Notes: generated by a model not told the origin, from the letters alone. 64,000 bases of DNA from Bretschneidera sinensis (GCA_023935145.1 CM043699.1:147116536-147180535); one strand, 5' to 3'. Positions 45,127 to 58,000 are shown, counted from the stretch's first letter. Made by a program: numbers and translations.

Positions 45127-47645
45127 GATGGTGTTAATGACTAGTGGCAAAGAATTATAGCTTGCTGATGGTTCTTGCTTATAATCATCATGGTGTTCTG
45201 AGGTGCATCAAAATAATAGATGAGTTGCAGAAAATATTGCTCAAGTGCTCTTCTCCCCAGAGTTTAAATCTTTATGCCATTTCAAGGTACGCTATCATGT
45301 CTTCATATATGCTTTTGGGCTTAGTTTTGAAAATAGTGTTTCTATATTATGGAACTGACCGCACTGCTCGTTCAGCTTCACAGACAAAGCTTACAAGAAG
45401 GTATCACTTCTAGCCCATCTAAGATTGTTAGATTTATGCGGTCCCCAGGTCGAAATGCTGTAAAAGCGTTTTACCCACAGTTTTATCGGCTAGAGGTTGA
45501 TACTAGATACTAACGAAAATGTTGAATATCAGAATTTATCTGATGAAGGACTTTGTTGTATAGCTAAATGCAAGAACCTGATGTCACTCAACTTGACATG
45601 GTAAGCAAAACTTCGAACCTCCTTTATAAATGATAAAAAGCAAGAGGATTCAGTTTGATTACCGTTTAAAAGCCAATGTTCGTACTTTAAAAGGAAAAGA
45701 TGTTCGTAATCTTGATAGGATCGTATGCGTTACTGATGTGGGGGTCATTGCTGTTTCTTAGGGTTGCACCTCCCTTGAATTTCTTAGGTATATTTCTAAT
45801 AAGAATATTTTGTTTTAAATAACTGATGATTTTGGCAGATAAAGTTTGAATTGAAAATTTATATTTTCTCATCATTCATCTATTTGCTTTTACATTGAAA
45901 TAATGAATCTGTTCTTGCCAGGAGATGTCGATGTTTAAATGTGTCTCTTCAGATGGCATAGGACGATAAGGCCCTTAGGGACACTCTTGATTATGCAATT
46001 CACTCTTAGTAGTTAGCTTGCTAGAGTGCTTCTAAAATGATATTAATGAGCTAAGTTTGGATAGGGTATTTTCTGAAGTTATTTGCGCCTAGCTCATGCA
46101 TGACTAGCAAGAAGATTAGGGTAACACTAGTTAAGGTGATTTTCCCGAGGACTCAAATTTTTAGTTAAGTGTGAATACTGCTGTTGTCAACTGGGCCCAG
46201 TTTAAATGCCATAGCACTTAATATGGTTCTGCTCAATAGCGATAAGAAATGGGCAGCTATTCACATTAAAGAAAGGGAAGAAAAGAAAAAAGAAACAAGC
46301 AGATTTTGTGTCTTTTGTTTGTATGGAGTTTAACCATTTTTCAAGTAATTTAATAGATTTGTAATTCAAGAATAATACAGAACTTGTGAATTTGAATGCA
46401 ATAGACTTTTAGAAAGCTAAAGGTAGTTTGAATTTTCTTTAATTAAAGCCATGAAGTGAGATACGTTTATCAATTAATTTTATTGCCTTTGGCTGAATAA
46501 AATTCTGGGAAACGTTCATAGCTTTAGTTAAAGAGAATGGTTTTGGATTGTTGACCATGTGGGCATTCTGTTCTTTCATGATAATATCCACTGAGCTTGC
46601 ATTAAATTGTTTTTGTTATTGTTTTCTTATTGATGTCATGGTGGAAATAATGCAGCTTGTTTGGAATAGTTGGGGTGACTGATAAATGTCTGGAGGCCCT
46701 TTCAAAGTTCTGCTCAAACACCCTCACGACGCTTGATGTAAATGGATGCATTGGCATTAAGGTAGGTGACTGTTACTTTAGGAAAAGGGGCTCCTGATTA
46801 TCTTCTGATGTCGCTAGCAAATCATAACTGTTGAACCTGGCTGGATTTTTGTTCCACTAAGCGGATTAATGTTTTTTTAGTGAGAACTGGAAGAATCCTA
46901 TCCTCCTAGAATTATGTACTGATAAACAGGGTAAATAAAATGATGTAGCCATCATCTTGATGACTTCTTACATGTTTGTTTGAAATGGCCAATTTTATTG
47001 CTTCACTAGTGGAAAAAATAAAGAGACTTATTAACCATCAGAGCGTCTATTGAATACTTTGTTAGAACTGCCGTATCTTTTCCAAACTATGCAACATCCC
47101 ATCCTCATTTTTTTTATAAGTAAAACATCTCATCCTCGTTATACTTTTGACCTCATCCAAATTGGTATTTGTTGTACCGTAAAGTTCCAGCCAACTTGGA
47201 ATAGTTACTGCTGTTATATCCTTTAATTTCATTTAAAGATATACAGTGACCTTATGTGGGAAAAGACATAAATAAAGTCTGTTAAACTTGTAGTTCGTCT
47301 CTGCTAGATGATAGAGTACATATATCACACGATGGATATGTTTCACCACAGTTGTATCTCAGAATTTAATAGGTTCGATACATTAACTATGACAGTGGTA
47401 AAGGCGAGAAGACTTGTGTGGCAGGATTAGGTTGAATTTGGGTGAACAATGAGACGCTTGGGCGATTAAAGTGAACATGGAAAGGTATCCTTGAGATAAG
47501 CCGTGGAAACATTCTGATTATTTCGTTCAGTATACTTATAATATATGTTGATGCTTCCTGAAGAGACGAAGCCGTGATGAATTGCTTCCCACATCTAAGA
47601 TGCTTCTACAGTGCACAGCTAATGTCTTGCTGTTTGGAGATTACT
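45127..47645 (+). pseudogene. F-box/LRR (RNI-like) gene remnant, At3g58530-like
   Basis: Decayed gene for a leucine-rich-repeat F-box-type protein, presumably a substrate adaptor of SCF ubiquitin ligases. Exon traces in order: RCIKIIDELQKILLKCSSPQ followed by SLNLYAISR (45204-45289); LSDEGLCCIAKCKNLMSLNL (about 45540-45602, with GT after LTW); RIVCVTDVGVIAVS, stop, GCTSLEFL (about 45719-45790); LFGIVGVTDKCLEALSKFCS and NTLTTLDVNGCIGIK (46652-46761); RRSRDELLPHLRCF (47569-47618), ending with a one-base shift in the terminal CFKVHS-like sequence. The F-box half is missing; the partial LTR at 43991-44995 lies where it should be. An in-frame stop and frame changes make it a pseudogene. Confidence 0.8.
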
Positions 47646-48535
47646 GACAACTATATCCTCTCATCAAGTATCGTTCTTCCAGAAAACACTGCCATATCAA
47701 AGGTTAAAAACTTAAAATGAAGAGATTTCTTATATTTGTAACAGGTTTCTCCATGAATGTGAAGAAAAAAAGGTGGTAAAAAAATAATTTATTGAGGATC
47801 ATCTCATGCTGTTAGCTGTGTGATATAATGACTTTACTTTGAGAGATGATTTGTACTTTTTGTGGCAACTTTTTATCAAAAAAAATCTGTGGCAACTTAA
47901 AACAAACTTAATTATTTTCATGTGGTTCTATATAATACCACAATTTAAGTGATCAAATTATTTTATAGTTTTGTATTAAATTTGGTGGTGCATATAGACA
48001 AGAAAGACAAGTGATGGGGCTTGGATTGCTATGTTGTGCTATGTCGTAAGATTCAACTACTTTCTCTTGATCTGATCCATCCTCCCAACATCAAGAGAGG
48101 TGATACATTTACAAAGAAATCTCTTCTTGGTGTAGCAATCCACTCCTCAGAGACCCATTTCCAGAACTCAAAAGGCAGTTACTAAGAATCCCTGGGAAAG
48201 CTATGTTATCATGATTTTTCAATCAATTAAAAATTCCAAAGAATCTCATGTCAGTTTGATTTGTTTCCCCCTAGTATGGTAATGTTCCCATTTTATGTTC
48301 TATTCTGATCTCCAGTTATTTCTGTGCCAGGATTCCTGTTCTCCCTTTTTCTTCTCTCGGTAGTGCTTCTTCTCTCAGTTTCCATGTCAGTAGTTGATGT
48401 GGCATCCCGACAAGGACTGCCATTCTATGATTTGTTTATGTTCATCAAAATGATCAGTAGAGTGCTAACAAAAAGCAAAACTAAGTCCTCACAACAGACA
48501 AATGACAAATCAAGAACCATAAAATCTTCTAAACC
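47646..48535. other. Region between F-box remnant and RNase H fragment
   Basis: AT-rich. I see no supported gene. A 78-codon plus-strand ORF at 48324-48560 has a hydrophobic start but no recognisable motif, and its end overlaps the RNase H-like fragment on the other strand. Confidence 0.4.
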
Positions 48536-48715
48536 TTGCTTTGGAGCTCGAACTCTGTGATGCCATCATACACAGTTGTCTTCCAAATTTAACAATAAAA
48601 TCGGCACAGTTGTTGCTATCTCTATTAACATGCACCACTTCCACTTCTTCAAGTTGGGTGAGCATAGCCTTACAGTAGAGTTTGTCTGGAGGAGGATAGC
48701 TTCCTGCAGCTTCAA
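48536..48715 (-). pseudogene. RNase H-like fragment (LINE-type RVT_3), decayed
   Basis: Minus-strand frame reads LTQLEEVEVVHVNRDSNNCA followed by DFIVKFGRQLC. The HVxRxxNxxAD pattern is the end of the RNase H domain found at the 3' end of plant LINEs and many LINE-derived fragments. Only about 50 residues remain. Confidence 0.5.
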
Positions 48716-48779
48716 ATTAGTAGGGGCTGGGATTTGGATTCATACTGTGCTTTCACGATTACAAAATGTCATCTGATTA

Positions 48780-49683
48780 TGATGCATTGAAGATAGTTAA
48801 AAGAACATATTAACTTAATCAGTTGATAGTTGTGAGGAAAATCGTATGCCTTTCACAAGGATTTTTAACATAACTGGGGCTTGCAGTTTGGCTGGTTTAG
48901 CAAGGACCTAATCTTAGCTGAATTTAAGGGCTTTCTAACCAGATCCTTAATTGACAATTGCACAATTGCACAATCTTCAAATATTTTTAGTCATCTTTCT
49001 GTTATGTTTGTCACAATGCTCTTACTATAAGTTTGGGTTGTCGTTTTGTATATCAAATGTCAGGTGGATCATATATTTGTATATTTTGTAGGGCAGAAAA
49101 AATTTGGAGCAAAGCAAAATACCGTTTGCCAACAGGAATCAGTACCTTACTGGGGACTTTCAAACTTACGAGATTTTATTTTATTTTACTTGTAAATGTG
49201 TATTTAGACTTTTAGACGCTGAAAAGCAAATTTGATTCGAGGATAGGCTGGACATGCTAGGGAATCAGGAATCACCATTTTTAAATAAAAAAAAAGAAGA
49301 TTAAAAGTTAATGCTAGAAATACTAAAGTGCTTTTTGAGACTCTGAAATGGTTTCGTGGAATCCATGGTGCCTTCGGACAAAAAAACCCCTTATCTATAC
49401 ATTTTGTGATCAAACACATTTTTGTGGTAGATTTATATCATTCCCAACAATTACATTAATGTAAATCTTGAGAAAAGACTAAAAAGATGAAAGCTTGCAT
49501 TTTTGTTTGTAAATTAGTCTCATATCTATATCTATCTAATTGAAAGGAATAGAATTACATGTTTAATATTATTATCGTATCAGTAAAACCGGCATATGTT
49601 TTTCTAATGCAAATTTTTAGCAAAATGAGTAAAATTTTAAATCCTATTTTTCTTTTCTGTTTGCAATGATAAAAATTTTCTCA
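48780..49683. other. AT-rich intergenic stretch
   Basis: No gene, RNA or repeat that I can support. The few short ORFs have no family resemblance. Confidence 0.4.
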
Positions 49684-49750
49684 GTTACATCACAAGAGGG
49701 TGAGGGGATTCGAACGCCAGGCAAACCACTGCGCATTGGGGAACTTTTTG
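49684..49750 (-). repeat. Possible tRNA-derived SINE fragment
   Basis: Minus strand GCGCAGTGGTTTGCCTGG followed by CGTTCGAATCCCCTCACC resembles the box A-like and box B (GTTCGAATCC) parts of a tRNA-derived SINE, followed by a CTTGTGATGTAACTG tail. Too short for a tRNA gene and lacking an acceptor stem. Confidence 0.35.
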
Positions 49751-50388
49751 CAATGATAAATTAACGGAAGAGGAATTAATGAAGCCCACGAGGGCAACTC
49801 TTAAGCTCAAAACTGCAATCTTTTTCCTTACAGACAACTCGGATAAAACACAGGAAATAATCCCAAGATGAATGGAGGGCATACACAGGAATTATGAACA
49901 TGGCATAATCATAATTTTTCTATGAGATAAAAGGTAGCATAATACAAAGTACATCATAAAAGGATCCCACTTGGGGGAGAACATGTGGCATGATCTACTA
50001 ATCTTACAATAACTTATCTCTATCCATCAGCTTCTATGGGCCGTTACCTAGGGCATCTCCAGACCTGAACAAGCAAAAGCTCTGTCAAGCAGAATAACTA
50101 CAGATATTTTATACAAATGAACGATCAGACGAGACAAGAGTGACTCTGCATATTACTTTTCATTGAACCACCGGCTTATTGCCAAGGAAGGATGGTTCCA
50201 CACGAGATTCAAGCTGAAATCAAATGAAGAGGTAGAGTTACCACCAGAACAGATATGGAGTGGATAACACACTTCAAACCAATTTGCAGGAAATAAAATC
50301 TGTCAAATTGAGAATTCTGAAAACAGCCTTCCCAAGTTCATCTCAAAATGCATTTCTTCCATATAATAAAGATGGCACCAGTAAAAGG

Positions 50389-51740
50389 CGATAGGTGCTT
50401 AAATATTCATATTTAAGCCCCTTTATTTATATTTGTTAAGTCCTTAGTTATGTTAATTTAGTCCATTTTACTTCATTTCTGTGTTTCACATGTTTTTATA
50501 GGGTCTTGGAGAAAAAGACGCATTTTTTGGCACCTAAAGGAAGAAATCTGCAAATCCTGGAGCAACTGCTGGCTAAAGTGCGATCGAGCGCACTATTTGG
50601 TGTGATAGAGCGCTCATGCGCACACAAAAAAGGATCGAGCGCAGCCTTACAATCGAGCGCACACAAAAAAGGATCGAGCGCAGCCTTACAATCGAGCGCA
50701 CAACGAATGCGATCGAGCGCACATGTACGGGCGTGAAGAGTAAAATGACAGAACCAGTTTTGGAAATAGAAAAGGTTTTACGTTTAGGAAGTTTAGGGTT
50801 TCCAGAGTCTTCTAGGGTTATTCAAACCCTATAAATACACCTGTAAACACACAAAAAGACATCCCCTCTTTTACCTTTTGTTTTAATCTTAAAGTAGCAA
50901 ACTTAGGAGAGGAATTGACGATTCGTCTCCCGAGTCTTCTTCGGGTTTTATATTTTATGTTTAGTTTATGTTATAATGCTTATCTTAGACAGTATGTGTA
51001 ACTAATTCTTTATAGGATTCGATTGAAGCCCTAGTTATGCTTTCCCATATATACATTCATTAATTATCTTTGCAATAGCCTTGATTATGATGCTTAACTT
51101 GATTAATGCCTGTGTTTATTTAAATTCCTCATATGTGCATGTCTGATCAATATGTGCATGTGATATGGATTAGTTAGTTAGATCAATTTGGATGACCGAG
51201 TCCTGGGTCTAACAATGGTAACAAAAGATATCCACACCGGATTCTTGGATTAATCAACATGGGAAACCGAGAGTAGATACCATGCCCTAGGTCTCATGTG
51301 GTTGTCAATTTCTATAAATCTTATGCTTTCTTAAGGAACAACTCAGTAGATACCATGCTGAATCTCTTAAGAAAGAAAAGAGTTAGAGTAGATATCATGC
51401 CTAACTCGGTGCTTAGGGAAATCAATAGCTTAAGGAGTAAATACCATACCCTTATGTTGGCAACCATTAGGTATTCATGGTAAGGTTAATGCATTGACAC
51501 ATTACTCATTGGGAAAGTATAGTTAGAGGTGGATATCAAAATCCTATATTCTTATTATTATTAAATCACACTCAACTGTTATTGCTATCTTTTTATCTTG
51601 AGAAACTGATTCTAAAAACGAAATTCACCAATCCCTGTGAAAATGATCTCGCACTTGCACACTATGCTACCATTGACCTTGTGCACTTGCAAGTAAAACC
51701 GTACGATTATTTACTTAGTAGGTAGACAATCATCACAACA
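50389..51740 (+). mobile_element. Solo LTR of the element 2/4 family
   Basis: 1352 bp closely following element 4's LTR from 'gataggtgcttaaatattcat' to 'catcacaaca', flanked by aaagg (50384-50388) and gaagg (51741-51745). No internal sequence on either side, so it formed by LTR-LTR recombination. Motif array at 50579-50735, TATA ctataaata at 50829-50837, and gtagataccatg-type repeats at 51273, 51346 and 51388. Confidence 0.9.
50579..50735 (+). promoter_or_regulatory. Expanded ATCGAGCGCA array in the solo LTR
   Basis: Seven copies of (g)atcgagcgc(a/t) spaced about 19-22 bp, including a perfect 39 bp tandem duplication between about 50622 and 50700. Ends about 95 bp upstream of the LTR TATA box. 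Confidence 0.6.
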
Positions 51741-52083
51741 GAAGGTACTTTCATTCTACCACATTAAGACATGGGACCCCAACACATCTATTCTAAGCCG
51801 AGATTTTTATCTCCAACATTCAATTGAAGGGTTTCACATTTCATTTCTTTTGGAAAAATTTGAAAACTCTCATGGAGTATGTACCTTCTTTTCATAGATT
51901 TATCTCCCATAATGCAAAGTCAGTTTGAATGGTTTAACCTCTGACGTAGCAGGCTTAAAAGGTAGACCAGTGGAAAAGAAGAAAGAAATTCCAAATCACA
52001 ATAACAGTGAAGAGAGCTCAAAGATAAATGCAAAACAAATCCTTAAAATGACAAGAAATGATAAAATTGCATACCCTGGAGTG

Positions 52084-55000
52084 TCAGCGTCTAGGCCTAG
52101 GCATGCAGCGGAATTCAGCTAAGAGTGCTATATGATCAGAAGACCACTCTGGAGAAGGAAGGGCAGTGTCTTTCCTTAAGCTATCCTCATCCAAGAGCTC
52201 CAATAAAGACTCCACCGTTAAAGTGTCCGCTGAAACCAGATATTACATAACTTTAAAGGCAAGCATTAAAAATAAAACTAGGCATCAAACATCTAACCAG
52301 AGTATTTTTGAGAAAACACAACAATTGATAATAGATTGCAAAAGAGCTAACACGTAAGAAAAAATTTATTGCAAAATAGGTCACCTGTATAAAACACGTA
52401 AGAAAAAATTTATTGCAAAATAGGTCACCTGTATAAAATATGTAATCAAGAGTGCCAATAAAATCTCTGGTACAGTTTGTAAATAAGGGCTCATTTGATG
52501 TTGGGTCCATTCTCCTCCTTTGCTGCTCCAATCCAAGAGCAACCCCCATTCTTACAAAGGATGAGTAAGCGCTGACCTGCAACACCCAGAGTCAACCATC
52601 ACTACCCACATAAAGCGAAAGCACGTACCAACAATACACTCCCTCTTCCTCTCTTATTCTTCTCTCTTTTCTTAATCTGCTTTGTGTTTCACCCCATTTG
52701 TCAAGCAAAATCCTCCACTAGCGAGAAGGGTAAAAGGGAAAAGGAAAAGTATATAATTACTGTAATCAGCCTTTCAAAACTATCTATTCTCAATGACCAT
52801 ATTACCAGTGGCAGTTGATGTGTCAGCTTGCTGTGAGGACGCAAAATTCCAAGAGGATCAACCACCAAATCAGGATGTAAGGGATCTACCTTCCCCAGAG
52901 CAAGAAGCGCGTGAGGAGCACTGCAACAAAGTTCAACAGCAGCTTTAATTAAGTGATGTATCTAGTGTAAGATAACTTGAATCTACATCAGCTAAAAGTA
53001 ATCAGAAAAATGGCCAGACCTTCCAGGAACTGAATTGAAATCTCCACACACCAACATCGGAATATCTGCACTAGCAGCTATTTTCTCCAACCCTTTCAGG
53101 AGAGTGTGAACCTAATTTGAACAATAAGAAAACCCTAATGAATAATAGTCATTAATAAACCAAACCAAAAAATAGTTGAAAAGAGAAGAAAAATGTGAAC
53201 CTGCCAGAGCTTGACATCCTTTAGATCTTGGTGGACGTTTACGTGTGTGTTCGCCTGTACTCTCAAATATTTAAAAGAGAATGGTTACAAGATGCTCTAA
53301 AAGATGGCTATGCAAGAGGAGTCTGTGCTTATCAATTTTCTAAAATCACTACTTCCTGTTAACCAGTGCGTGTGACATAACTTAAAAGTACAAACAGAAA
53401 AAATTATAAAAAAACCACCAACTATGCCCTCAAATCAGAGGACATACGCTCACAAAAGAAAGTGTGGAACAGAGTTTCACATCTACAATTGTCCATCATC
53501 ACATAACCACCACAACCTTTACACAAGTTAAATACAAAAGACCAGATAAGCATAAATGTAGCAGAACAATAACAACAGAAATTCTTACCACACAAAGAAG
53601 CTGTCGTTTCCCAGGATTATCAGCACCTTGATTACCAAATTTTGCTTCCAAAACCACTATTAAAGCAACATTATCCTAGAAAAAAAAATAATTTACATCA
53701 CTACTATTAGGAAAAAATATAATAACCGCCTGTTTGGTAGGTGGAATCTAATTATGTGGAATAGAATTGTGAATACTCGGGAATAGAATTGGCCTATAGT
53801 ATAATTGCAATTCCATCATCACATTTGGTTGTGCATGCAAAATAGCTAATTCCAATCCAATTCCAATGTTTGTTGGATGGAATAGGGTGCTGGAATTGGG
53901 ATAGAACCTGCTGTAACGAGCAAAATATCTGTATCTTCAAAATAGGCACAAAATGGATAAAACTTTATATATTTTCTCGTTCTTTAAATCATTTAACAGT
54001 AATATATAATATTATTTTATGCTAGCTTAACTATTTCTTTTTAATCCATATTATAATATTTTTATTCCTTAATCTTTATGTAATATTTATGTGTTTTTAT
54101 TTTATCTCCAATTAAAAAATATTCCTTATTATATTATGATTCGTGGAAGCAATTACTGGTTTTGTGGAACTGAAAATGACAAGTCCAACGTTTACATTTG
54201 TAGTTCCAGGCTTTAAGGCATTTGTGTTTGCCATAGAATTGCAATTCAGTTTATTTTACTACCACACAAAAGAATATGTGAGGCATATGGAATTGCAATT
54301 CTATTGCCACTCAATTCCAAGTAATTCTAAGTTTATTGAACAACTTAACAAAAGAATTTGTGAGGCACATGGAATTGCAATTCTATTGTCACTCAATTCA
54401 ACATATCAAATGGGCCGTAAAAGGGATCTGAACAAAAACACAAGAAATTGTAAACTGAAGCAGAACAAACCTTAATTAGTCGATTCAAAGCACTTTTTTT
54501 CTGAGCACTAGGAATCAGAGCATCAGTCAAAGACTGAGCAGCCTTATTGAATTCAACCTGCACAGGAGCACCTGTCCCTTCAGCATGAGAAGAAACTATA
54601 AGAAAACTATATCATGAATGGAACAAATGCAAACCTCATATTTTTTGACATGTGAAAATCTCTCTCTGCGGAAAAATGTTGCACAGCCATCAATTGTATG
54701 GGTATTTCCACTATAAACCTGCAATAACTAACAGTATAACTTAGTTACAGTCGAAATATTTAACGTCTATAACCATATTTGGTGGTGGGGTGTGTGTGTG
54801 GGTGGTGGTGGTGGTGGTGGTGGTGTGGGGGGGAGGGAGGAGGGATAATCGCCAAATAACCTCATTTGTTTTCCTCTTGTATAGAGCTTGATAGCCATGT
54901 TTGTCCAGCTCAGGGGCAAAAAATTCCTCAAAATGATCACTTTGAACCTGCAAGGAAAGAGAGAAGATACAACAACCAGTAGTTAATATCGAAGGCACAG

Positions 55001-58000
55001 TTATAATCATAACCACTTTAGAGTCACCTAAAGGCTGAAGATGTTTCTCTCAATTAATGAATAGTTCCGTCAATTGGCAGTGAAACTATAAAATCCTATA
55101 GTGGATATAAATGTCATTCATTAACTTTTTTTTCTTATGATAATTGAATGCCATTCATTAATTAAACAGATACAATACTGAAATGATTCCCTTATTTTCT
55201 CATTTGGTGTCTTAATGTTAAAACAATCAGTTACAGCTTTTTCACAAATTCTTCAGAGAACATGCCACCTAAAAGGGAGAAATATAATCGAAGGAGAAAT
55301 GGTGTATTTCGAAATTTACACTTAAGTCTGACTAGAGAAACAAGGACAAAAATATCTAAACACAGTTCATTAATAATACAAGCTTGAAATATATGTGATA
55401 TTAATGAGGTTCCTTGTTACCAATTGTTCCTTATAGCCTCCAAACCCGACTAAAATAAACTACATCCTAAGAACACCTTTACCATTTGTGTTCCTCTGTT
55501 TCTATATTCTTAAATCTCATGAAATCAAACAAAGTAGCAGTTGGGAATCTTCAACTACCTATTCAATGCAGTTCAGGTCTGAAAATTTAGCCTCCTTTTT
55601 TAATAAGTTAGAAAATTTAGCTTCTTTAAAGTTCTAATGAGTGAAACCATCTCCAAAGGGAAGAGGGGAAGGGGTAAGAAGAGTTTCACCTGAAAATTAT
55701 AAAATCAGATAGTAACAATTGGAAATCTAATCAAATATAGCAATAAACAAACAACTGTGATTGCATACCTCCTGAAGACAAACAATGTCTGCACGGTAGC
55801 CTACAATTTCCCGCAATAAATTCTGCCTGCGATATGGCCAAGAAAGAGCCCATGAAGGGCAATAACTGTATAATTCATTTGTGGCGTACACATCAGACAA
55901 AATGTTATATGAGAGCACAGTGAATGTTCCTGAGGATGAAAGACGGCTATCTGAATCTAGATGCCCCATCACATCAACTCCACTGACCGGAATCAACCGA
56001 CGAGGACTCGGAGACGGGGCCGGAATAACACGGGAAGTCAATAAAGTGTTGGGATGTCCAACAGGAAGTTTAGTTTCTAAATCTACTACAACGCTCTCAA
56101 ACTTAAGAACATGGCCAATATCATCAGCTGTTGGTGTATACGTTTTAGAGCGTCCAACCTCAAACCATGTTTCACCACCACTCCTCTGTGTAACTGCTGC
56201 AGGATATAGAGGTGCTGAACCATTAGTCAAGCTAGGGCTTGATGCAGAACCAGATAAACTGGTATTGATGACCCCCGATCCTGAGCTATTGAAACGCCCA
56301 AATAACTCTTCTTCCTCATTCCCGTTTTCATTTATAGCACTAGCAGCACGGTCATGTAGAACACGATGATGCTGCCATGCATCTGAGAAGCACTTAGGAG
56401 AGCAATGGTAGCTTTTGGCAACAGGTATCTTAGCCTTAACACAACCTAGGCACTGTAATGTGGCTTGCTCAGATGGATGCACACTACAAACGGCAACTTT
56501 TCTATCACTTTGTACACGATACCTGGCAAACAAGCCGAGAATAGAGCATAATGCCTCACAACATCAGATCACATGTTTCATAATATTCAATATTTGCAAA
56601 CTATATGCCAAATAATCCTAAAATCAGGCAGCAGATTAGACTCAGCATCAAATGTAAATTTTCAAATCAACCATTATTAAAAGGCTAGATGAGAAAATGT
56701 CACACACCAAAGAGAACAACCCAGTAAGCCCTAGATAAAGTGCTAGAACTGAACATTGTCAAGTACTGCTTCGCCAACATTCAATTATCTTTACACAAAG
56801 ACAACTACTCTGACAATTCATGATAAAGTTCATAGGAATAGAGGGGAAAAACATCAAAATCATTCCTGGACATCATAACAAGTAAAATCATATCAGAAGA
56901 CAGATGAAATAGTAACATCAGTTGCTATTAACTTCTTTTATCTTAAGAATTTTTCTTGTTCCAAAAGCATTCCGTTCTGAAATTGATTAATCCATCTAGA
57001 TTATTTCCACAAGTTCGCATCTCATTCATGAACTTATGTCACTAGCCCACTAAATTTGGTTTCTTTCCTTCCCTACTTTTTTATAAATAAAAATTTGTTA
57101 AAAAGCACTAAGAGGGTACAACTCAAAACCCAAGCCCAAATTTCATCTTTCATGTTGCCCGCAACCACCCAAAACACTCCCACAATTTTATAAGCCATCT
57201 ACCACAAACTTCTAGCTAAAAAGCACTCCATCAAGATATGAAACATGGACTCGGCACACTCCTCACAAATATAGCACCTATTAACAATCACTTTTCCCCT
57301 TCTTTGTAAATTGTCTAAGTGTAAGAATTTTCTCCAATGAGGCCTCCCACACAAAAAAAAAAAAAAAAATTTACTTTCTTGAGAGTGTGGGAGCACCAAA
57401 TTGCTTTCCAAAGGAAATCGGAATGACCATTCGAAAGGACTCTATCAAAGATGATTTTATAAACTCTTTCACTTTAAATCTTTTTTCCGGGCAAGGACCT
57501 CATTCCTTCCCTACTAAGAGCCCCCGAGAGTTGACATTACTCATAATCTCTTGGATTTAAGATTCCAGAATTTCACACAGAACATAGAAGCCTGCTCTCA
57601 TTAAAGTTCAAAAGTTTTTTTGATAAGTAAAAGTATAAAATTTTATAAATAGAGAAAATAAAAAAGGCACCAAGAAGGTGCAAACAGAGCCAAGAAGGCT
57701 AGATACAAGAAAGGAAATCAACAAAGCCTAAAAGATCGCTAGTGTTTACAAAAAAATTCCTTTCGTCCCAAAAATGACGGTGCAAACAGAGCCAAGAAGG
57801 CTAGATACAAGAAAGGAAATCAACAAAGCCTAAAAGATCGCTAGTGTTTACCAAAAAAATCTCTTTGTCCCAAAAATGAAGGGTATTAAACCAGTCATCT
57901 CTAACAACGGGAAAAGGTTTTTCGACTCCCTTAAAAGCTCTTTTATTCCTGTCATTCCACACCAACCAGAAAATAGAATGCGGAATTTCATAACAAACTT

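Larger units (their letters stand above)
49890..52083 (-). other. Probable CCR4 3' UTR with an intron carrying a solo LTR
   Basis: After the stop, minus-strand CCAGG|GTATGC (donor near 52074) and TTGCTTGTTCAG|GTCTGG (acceptor near 50065) are good splice sites about 2.0 kb apart, with a solo LTR between them. Without the LTR the intron would be about 650 bp. The terminal UTR exon would then run from 50064 towards about 49890. Inferred from splice-site quality only. Confidence 0.4.

Noticed and set aside
48324..48560. 78-codon ORF with a possible signal peptide
   Set aside because: No family resemblance; its 3' part is antisense to an RNase H-like fragment.
49684..49750. tRNA gene
   Set aside because: No complete cloverleaf or acceptor stem; only box A/B-like parts, so listed only as a possible SINE piece.
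50506..50834. Two overlapping ORFs with repeated RTQKRIERSLTIE or SSAHKKGSSAALQ peptides
   Set aside because: They are the ATCGAGCGCA array of the solo LTR read in frame; the 39 bp duplication makes a 13-residue repeat by chance.
55881..56369. 162-codon plus-strand ORF
   Set aside because: Exact antisense shadow of CCR4 exon 2.
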